A stretch of 12,469 nt of DNA from contig JAFSHJ010000088.1 in assembly GCA_017440425.1 (NCBI GenBank), positions 1 through 12,469 of the forward strand, written 5' to 3'. Numbering within the stretch: position 1 is the stretch's first letter; each line of letters starts with the position of its first letter. A program made the position numbers and the translations under genes. Below the pieces are notes generated by a model, which ran no database searches, was not told where the DNA came from, and saw nothing but the letters and a program-made list of their open reading frames with translations. The stretch comes from Oscillospiraceae bacterium (GTDB lineage Bacteria; Bacillota; Clostridia; Oscillospirales; Ruminococcaceae). Of this stretch, positions 9,201 through 12,469 are shown piece by piece.

Positions 9201-9378
9201 ATACTTCGTCTTCCATTGTCCAGCCGGAATGGATAAAAAACTCGTTTATTCCTCCCTTTTTAAACTGCTCGATCTGGTATACGATCTCTTCGGGAATGAG
9301 GCGATCGCCCCAACCCCACATAACGGACGGGCGCTCGCCGTCTCCGTCTTTTCTGAGTGTGTATTTGATATCAGCCAT
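6247..9378 (-). CDS. GH106-like glycosyl hydrolase, first gene of the hydrolase unit (1043 aa, cytoplasmic)
   Basis: The close paralogue of the gene at 3074-6208, with the same architecture at nearly the same residue numbers: GERPSVMWGWGDRL at 14-27, YDECAWSSGVCGG near 90-105, FTDETP with E245, TGHLSGEET with E332, CETFSGSGW with E393, a middle segment with YDSIVVPY and KQGGRIVFAEKFP, then jelly-roll segments with EIWVNGN, GWRYYSGDS (about 928) and VNGVSAG. These suggest a retaining- or inverting-type glycosidase acting on an oligosaccharide or glycoside, perhaps L-rhamnose-containing, but motif likeness alone does not settle the substrate. There is no signal peptide. AGGAGG (9385-9390) is 6 nt upstream of the ATG, an excellent ribosome binding site. 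The gene has its own strong promoter (9437-9464) and probably drives the next gene, 38 nt downstream. The conserved-glutamate spacing relative to the next gene is unchanged over 393 residues, as expected after tandem duplication. Confidence 0.9.
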   Translation of the reverse strand: MADIKYTLRKDGDGERPSVMWGWGDRLIPEEIVYQIEQFKKGGINEFFIHSGWTMEDEVYMSEQFMDKIQLASETAEKLGMHYSVYDECAWSSGVCGGQLIEQYPEYRMRIMRWFKQAVVSGGPAEIWYRGEVLGVQVQYADKARQREDITDKVKIEVFGNNEGGRVIWTNDNCCSAIMWVFCKDYMDGLAAACQWRSDATFVKGFTDTLNPAAVRKFFEMNNEKYKARLGDKFGTHIRRLFTDETPLGARGDNTMRPFSAIMEEEFFKDHGYSVRDNLIALTEEYDTDEDLKVRYDYHKTLTRLFLESYLGQYSDWCHENNLLLTGHLSGEETLYHHSVHMGDFYEALAKFDIPGMDSILSKMVVDKDYYGIEARMVASVAKFSGKDKTMCETFSGSGWDLTLEDSKRVINKLMAKGITYIIYMTAAYSFNEGRKILPMVYPPSHGYNNPLFKHYPALTDYVAIRSSLVTQTKPRGTSLVLLPHVEGWVHLFQGGGGKLNNGWRKCVIALQKHSIEYDMFFETLAKETEVKNGKLIVKGYEYDSIVVPYTRVSDQATLDMLEEFAKQGGRIVFAEKFPTVAADTSKKYDFTKICGLSEEGKNFFETDLQTYGVREEGNVQLIRFGEEGLFPKEQFWSDLSSFVKAGSAEEIIECDDLPIDVILSRREAEGLYCALVCNDSDETRTVTLRINSNDKITMLDGMKLKNVTAENGTLTLTIPAHEMPILMLTKEGVEIDGLEMAEEEPVVNGESKVIPLDNEWTFTTEKYNVLPLKLKYLANRTPCRTLDEELQKMAETADVPYATYEFPPKLGLEFGGGYAAYARFEVEEVPSYTELFNEVVDDGEIWVNGNLVSGFWKVHEVGPKDSVAEITPYIKKGTNVVIVISRLPKWRGPHGMPSVMVRGNFCVDGNDIVALTDKIKPSIYTAQGWRYYSGDSTYRTTFTLDTADFAKVTVEVPVKEVVEVIVNGVSAGTYYWKPYLADITKLCKQGENIIEFKVSSTYEPTMVLEEAVLLAQSFSEYLGEAKIKNAGITGEPTLTVTL

Positions 9379-9390
9379 AATCTTCCTCCT

Positions 9391-9423
9391 GACTGCTGCA
9401 AGTCTGTTTTTTTGAAAACTTGC
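9391..9423 (-). promoter_or_regulatory. Possible alternative hairpins in the leader of the first hydrolase gene
   Basis: GCAAGT (9398-9403) and ACTTGC (9418-9423) can pair around a 14-nt A/T-rich loop. GACT and AGTC (9391-9404) can form a smaller hairpin beside the AGGAGG site. The two share bases and exclude each other. The stems are only 6 and 4 bp, so this may be chance. Confidence 0.25.
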
Positions 9424-9436
9424 TTTTTACAACTGC

Positions 9437-9464
9437 ATTATAACATTTTCCCCGTTTTTTTCAA
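9437..9464 (-). promoter_or_regulatory. Sigma-A-type promoter of the hydrolase unit
   Basis: On the minus strand TTGAAA (9464-9459), a 16-nt spacer and a perfect TATAAT (9442-9437) form a strong promoter. The start is expected near 9430, giving a leader of about 50 nt before ATG 9378. AT-rich DNA lies directly upstream. It should drive the genes at 6247-9378 and 3074-6208. Confidence 0.75.
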
Positions 9465-9478
9465 GTATTATCTTGAAA
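9459..9478. promoter_or_regulatory. Perfect inverted repeat overlapping the -35 box (candidate operator)
   Basis: TTTCAAG and CTTGAAA form a perfect 7-bp inverted repeat around the 6-nt spacer TATTAT. One arm contains the whole -35 hexamer, so a bound dimer would block polymerase. The spacing fits a dimeric helix-turn-helix regulator, but the family cannot be named. Confidence 0.45.
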
Positions 9479-9481
9479 TTT

Positions 9482-9502
9482 ACCATCAAAATTTTTAATG
9501 GT
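9482..9502. promoter_or_regulatory. Near-perfect 21-bp palindrome upstream of the -35 box
   Basis: ACCATCAAAA and TTTTAATGGT pair around a central T with one mismatch (9 of 10 pairs). It begins three bases beyond the preceding inverted repeat, at roughly -52 to -72 of the promoter, where activators bind. Its A/T-rich core could instead serve as an UP element for polymerase. Confidence 0.4.
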
Positions 9503-9654
9503 TCTCTCCTGCATTGCTGCAGTTCTAAATAAAGCCGGGGAACTTTACGTTATCTTCATTATATTTCTTTTTATCCCCGACTGCAATATACAAAACGCAC
9601 CCGTTTTCCCCTGCTCTCCCTATAAAAAAGTATTATTGCACTCAAAAACAGCAC

Positions 9655-9763
9655 CGCCGTCTCCCGCACACCCGCCCTCTCCCTCCGCTTACAGCGGAGC
9701 TCCCCGTAAAGGGGAGTGGACAGCCGCAGGCTGTCGGAGAGGGCGGGTGTGTGGGCGGCGGCG
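9655..9763. repeat. Cloverleaf-like nested inverted repeat (MITE/REP-like non-coding element)
   Basis: A perfect 16-bp stem pairs CACACCCGCCCTCTCC (9667-9682) with its complement at 9736-9751. Further pairing, with one mismatch and two G/T wobbles, extends it to 9655 and 9763. Inside lie three back-to-back perfect hairpins: CTCCGCT/AGCGGAG (9683-9699, loop TAC), CTCCCC/GGGGAG (9700-9716, loop GTAAA) and GACAGCC/GGCTGTC (9719-9735, loop GCA). Only two bases between arms are unpaired. The GC content is far above the flanking AT-rich DNA. No protein is encoded and no clear target-site duplication is visible. Small multi-hairpin repeats of this style occur dispersed in many Clostridia genomes; whether this copy is repeated elsewhere cannot be seen here. 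Confidence 0.75.
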
Positions 9764-9795
9764 AGCTCATTCAATACAGAAAAACTTCTCCAAAC

Positions 9796-9831
9796 AACAA
9801 AAAGCTGCAGTTCAAAAGAACCACAGCTTTT
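9796..9831 (-). terminator. Rho-independent terminator of the TRAP operon
   Basis: About 18 nt after the permease TAA, the minus strand folds as AAAAGCTG, an internal TG/TG mismatch, GTTC, a TTTT loop, GAAC and CAGCTTTT (9800-9831), followed by a run of five T and then GTTGTTT. This is a good intrinsic terminator and should insulate the hydrolase genes from the transporter operon. Confidence 0.75.
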
Positions 9832-9848
9832 ATAAAACACTTTAAAAA

Positions 9849-11804
9849 TTAAGCAACGGCAATGTTGTTTCTCTTTTTGCCGATATACTGAATGGCAACA
9901 ACAGCACCAACCAGCACTATACCGATAACGTCTGTGACAAGACCGGGATAGATGAGCAGCAAACCGCCCACAGCACTTATTATTCGCTCATACCAACGCA
10001 TATTGCGCATAATGTAGCCTTCCAGTGCCGAAGAAACACCGAACATTCCAATGAAAGAGGTTATGCAGATGAGGATGACCTCCCACACAGTTGTGTCTAT
10101 AAACAACATTGCGGGGTTAAGAGCAAAAACATACGGAATGATGAATGCGCCGATGGCCAGCTTGGTGGATGTGAAAGCAGTCTTCATGGGGTTTGCCTGA
10201 GCAATGGCTGCGCCTGCATAAGCTGCCAAAGCAACCGGCGGAGTAAGGTCGGCAACAATTCCGAAATAGAACACGAAGAAGTGAGCTGCGATCATGGGAA
10301 CACCCATCTGCACCAGAATGGGAGCGCAGGTGGCTGCCATGATACAGTAGTTAGCGGTTGTGGGAACACCCATTCCGAGCACGATGCAGCAGAGCATTGT
10401 AAGAACCAAAGCGATGATGACCTGGTTGCCTGCCAGAGCAACAATGCCGTTAAACAGCATATATGCAAGACCGGTGATACCGATGATACCTGCAATGATG
10501 CCTGCAACACCGCAAGCTGCAGCAACGGTGATCATACCCTGACCGCCTGCGGCGAGAGCCTCAAGCAGACGCTTGGGTGTGATGCGGTGCTCTTTGTTGA
10601 ACAAGCTTACAACGATTGCAACAACAATTGCGATAGCTGCTGCATAAGCAATGGAACGTGTGCTTGTGCCGACAAGATAGATGAGAAGGATCAGGGGCAG
10701 CAGCAGATAAGTCTGCTTGAGAAGAGGCTTAAGACGGGGAAGCTCTTCTTTAGTCAGGCCTTTGAGTCCCTCTTTTTTGGCTTCAAGGTGAACGGTGATG
10801 AAAACACCTGCAAAATAGAGCAGAGCCGGAAGGATAGCCTTTACAACGATGTTGGAATAGGGCACGCCAACTGTTTCTGCCATGAGGAATGCAGCAGCAC
10901 CCATAATGGGAGGCATTATCTGTCCGCCGGTGGATGCGGAAGCCTCTGCTGCCGCAGCAAACTCCGGTTTATATCCGGTGCGCTTCATAAGCGGAATGGT
11001 TACAGCGCCGGAACCGACTGTGTTTGCAACGGAGGAACCGGAAACCATACCTTCAAGTGCGGATGCAACAACGGCAACCTTTGCAGGTCCGCCGGAGAAG
11101 CGACCAACAAGTGCGTTGGATATCTTGATGAAGAAATCCGCAATGCCGGTGCGCTCAAGGAATGCACCGAAGATGATGAACATAACGATATATTTTGAGC
11201 ATACATTAATGGGGGTTGAAAGGATACCCTCTTTGGAATAGAACAACACGCGGACATTTTCGGTGATCCTTGCCATCATGCTGGGGTTGGTGGAACCAAA
11301 GATCAAAGCATATATCAGCAGTACGCCTGCAACGCACAAAATGGGGATACCCACGCTTCGTCTGCAGAGCTCTGCCAGACAGAGTATGCCGACGATGCCG
11401 ATGATAACTTCAAATGTGTTGATTTTGAAACGGGCAACGATCTCGCTTGCATTTATGCAGAAATAGAGGAAAGAGCCCGTACCTGCGATCATAATGATAA
11501 TATCGTACCAAGGGATGTAGTTGGCTCTCTGTTTGCCCTTTTTAATGGGGAAAACAAGATATCCGATGAACATTATGAAAGCCATGAAGGATGTGAGACG
11601 AACTTCATCCAACCAAGTTGCAAACAAGGTGACGTAAATGCAAAAAATAGAAAAACTCGCCAAAATGCCGGTTACGATCCACTTTGGTGCGCCTTCCCAT
11701 ACTCTTGTATTGGACTCACGGTCGTATTTTTTCATAACCTCATCAATATCCATCGGTTCATTGTTCTGAACTTTTGGATCGGTTTTTTTCTTTAAAAACG
11801 CCAT
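9849..11804 (-). CDS. TRAP transporter permease, fused 4TM/12TM type (TAXI-associated)
   Basis: A 651-residue membrane protein fusing the small (DctQ-like) and large (DctM-like) TRAP permease subunits, which use an ion gradient to import a solute, usually a carboxylate, delivered by the binding protein. A hydrophilic N-terminus of about 40 residues is followed by hydrophobic segments near 42-65, 71-87, 99-118, 128-147 and 150-170 (the DctQ-like part). The DctM-like part carries characteristic blocks: GSSVANTVGSGAVTIPL (256-272), ASTGGQIMPPIMGAAAF (290-306), GMGVPTTANY (477-486) and FGIVADLTPPVALAAYAG (514-531). Length and fusion are typical of TAXI-TRAP permeases. AAGGAGG (11810-11816) lies 5 nt before the ATG. 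It follows the TAXI binding-protein gene by 80 nt in the same operon. The solute cannot be told from the sequence. Confidence 0.95.
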   Translation of the reverse strand: MAFLKKKTDPKVQNNEPMDIDEVMKKYDRESNTRVWEGAPKWIVTGILASFSIFCIYVTLFATWLDEVRLTSFMAFIMFIGYLVFPIKKGKQRANYIPWYDIIIMIAGTGSFLYFCINASEIVARFKINTFEVIIGIVGILCLAELCRRSVGIPILCVAGVLLIYALIFGSTNPSMMARITENVRVLFYSKEGILSTPINVCSKYIVMFIIFGAFLERTGIADFFIKISNALVGRFSGGPAKVAVVASALEGMVSGSSVANTVGSGAVTIPLMKRTGYKPEFAAAAEASASTGGQIMPPIMGAAAFLMAETVGVPYSNIVVKAILPALLYFAGVFITVHLEAKKEGLKGLTKEELPRLKPLLKQTYLLLPLILLIYLVGTSTRSIAYAAAIAIVVAIVVSLFNKEHRITPKRLLEALAAGGQGMITVAAACGVAGIIAGIIGITGLAYMLFNGIVALAGNQVIIALVLTMLCCIVLGMGVPTTANYCIMAATCAPILVQMGVPMIAAHFFVFYFGIVADLTPPVALAAYAGAAIAQANPMKTAFTSTKLAIGAFIIPYVFALNPAMLFIDTTVWEVILICITSFIGMFGVSSALEGYIMRNMRWYERIISAVGGLLLIYPGLVTDVIGIVLVGAVVAIQYIGKKRNNIAVA

Positions 11805-11831
11805 ACTGTCCTCCTTAAAAAATCAAACAAG

Positions 11832-11862
11832 AATTGGCTGCAGTTGTTGGCTGCAGCCAATT
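11832..11862 (-). promoter_or_regulatory. Intercistronic stem-loop between binding-protein and permease genes
   Basis: AATTGGCTGCAG and CTGCAGCCAATT form a perfect 12-bp stem with a 7-nt loop, 22 nt after the binding-protein stop. The RNA continues CUUGUUUGAUUUUUU, a weak U tract, then the permease ribosome binding site. In transporter operons such hairpins commonly act as partial terminators or protect the upstream mRNA, giving more binding protein than permease. That role is inferred here. Confidence 0.6.
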
Positions 11863-11884
11863 TAAAGCAAAACTTTAAAATCAG

Positions 11885-12469
11885 TTATTTGGATTCAACA
11901 GTAATGCCTTTTTCTGCAAAGTATTTTGCAGCGCCCTTGTGGAAGGGAGCGGTCATACCTTCTGTTGCATTCTCAAGGGAGAGCTCAGCACCCTTTGCGT
12001 GTGCAGCAGTGATAGCATCGATGTTGTCAAAGATAGCCTTTGTTACCTTGTAAACATCATCTTCGGAGGAGGAGGTGCTTACGATAAGAGTAGCCTTAAC
12101 GGTAACGGTGGTAACATCTTCTTCCTGACCGTCATATGTGCCGGCGGGGATGTCGTATGTGGTGTAGTAGGGGGAAGAGCTCATAAGTGTTGCAGCGATA
12201 TCGCCGTCGATGGGAACGAGATATGCATCAGCGGAGGTGCAAAGCTCCTGAATAGCGGGTGTGGGTGCGCCTGCAACGATGAATGCAGCATCGATCTTGC
12301 CGTCTTTAAGAGCGTCGGCAGAATCCGCGAAGGACTGATACTGGGGAACGATGTCCTCTTCAGTGAGGCCTGCTGCGCCAAGGATATCAACAGCGTTGAA
12401 GTAAACGCCGGAGCCTGCTGCACCGATGGAAACCTTCTTGCCTGCCAGGTCGGCAACACTCTTGATCTC
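11885..12469 (-). CDS. TAXI-family TRAP transporter solute-binding protein (C-terminal 194 residues; N-terminus outside window)
   Basis: The frame runs open from the window edge to TAA at 11887-11885. It matches the C-terminal half of TAXI-type periplasmic or lipid-anchored binding proteins: SVADLAGKKVSIGAAGSGV at the start, then QSFADSADALKDGKIDAAF, a VAGAPTPAI motif, IPAGTYDGQEEDV, and the closing block HKGAAKYFAEKG before VESK. The signal peptide and first lobe are off the edge. It captures the solute outside the membrane and hands it to the fused permease encoded 80 nt downstream. TAXI proteins bind small organic acids, glutamate among known cases, but this one's ligand cannot be inferred. 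Confidence 0.93.
   Translation of the reverse strand, partial: EIKSVADLAGKKVSIGAAGSGVYFNAVDILGAAGLTEEDIVPQYQSFADSADALKDGKIDAAFIVAGAPTPAIQELCTSADAYLVPIDGDIAATLMSSSPYYTTYDIPAGTYDGQEEDVTTVTVKATLIVSTSSSEDDVYKVTKAIFDNIDAITAAHAKGAELSLENATEGMTAPFHKGAAKYFAEKGITVESK

Larger units (their letters stand above)
9379..9848. other. 470-bp gap between the TRAP permease and the hydrolase genes
   Basis: No credible gene is seen on either strand. From the permease side it holds a rho-independent terminator (9796-9831), a cloverleaf-like nested repeat (9655-9763), a plain AT-rich stretch (9503-9654) in which nothing convincing was found apart from a short CTGCA/TGCAG palindrome near 9510-9522, two palindromes (9459-9502), a promoter and an untranslated leader of about 50 nt. 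Confidence 0.7.

Noticed and set aside
9655..9763. The cloverleaf fold read as a tRNA
   Set aside because: Arm lengths, 3- and 5-nt loops and the absence of T-loop, anticodon-loop and acceptor features do not fit a tRNA.
9498..9845. A 115-codon plus-strand open frame in the intergenic gap
   Set aside because: It runs through the cloverleaf repeat and the terminator, has no ribosome binding site and shows no protein-like pattern.
9516..11852. Recurrent GCTGCAGTT in three intergenic places (9516, 9804, 11837)
   Set aside because: Two copies are simply arms of hairpins already explained; with only three short copies there is no good case for a shared regulatory site.

Overview
The window is about 12.5 kb of roughly 50-55% GC bacterial DNA. 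Every real gene lies on the minus strand, so transcription runs from high to low coordinates. Strong AGGAGG-type ribosome binding sites, sigma-A-like promoters, rho-independent terminators and a TAXI-type TRAP transporter suggest a Gram-positive Clostridia-like bacterium, perhaps an uncultured gut or animal-associated Oscillospirales-type organism. That placement is inference: there is no rRNA or marker gene here.

Region A (12469 to about 9796, minus) is the end of a TRAP transporter operon. It holds the C-terminal 194 residues of a TAXI-family solute-binding protein, an intercistronic stem-loop, a complete 651-residue fused 4TM/12TM permease, and a rho-independent terminator.

Region B (9379-9848) is a 470-bp gap without a gene. 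Beside that terminator it holds a GC-rich, cloverleaf-like nested inverted repeat (9655-9763) that looks like a non-coding dispersed element. It also holds a strong promoter (-35 TTGAAA, -10 TATAAT) for the downstream genes, with two palindromes at and just upstream of the -35.

Region C (9378 to 1, minus) is a tandem array of three large paralogous glycosyl hydrolases of about 1,000 residues, related by motif to the GH106/alpha-L-rhamnosidase-like group. The first two (6247-9378 and 3074-6208) are close paralogues 38 nt apart and probably co-transcribed. The third (1-2958, C-terminus cut by the window) is more divergent. Its 115-bp upstream gap packs a terminator for the preceding gene, a TTGACA-17-TATATT promoter whose -35 lies inside the terminator hairpin, and a perfect GTCGGT/ACCGAC palindrome over the predicted transcription start. 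None of the three has a visible signal peptide, so they probably act in the cytoplasm on imported glycosides. All three place a conserved TDE glutamate at exactly residue 245, which also fixes the start of the middle gene at 6208 rather than at an upstream ATG.

Together this looks like a small carbohydrate-utilisation locus next to a carboxylate-type importer. Whether the transporter feeds the hydrolases is not shown: a terminator and the repeat element separate them. No mobile-element protein, CRISPR array, tRNA or rRNA was seen.
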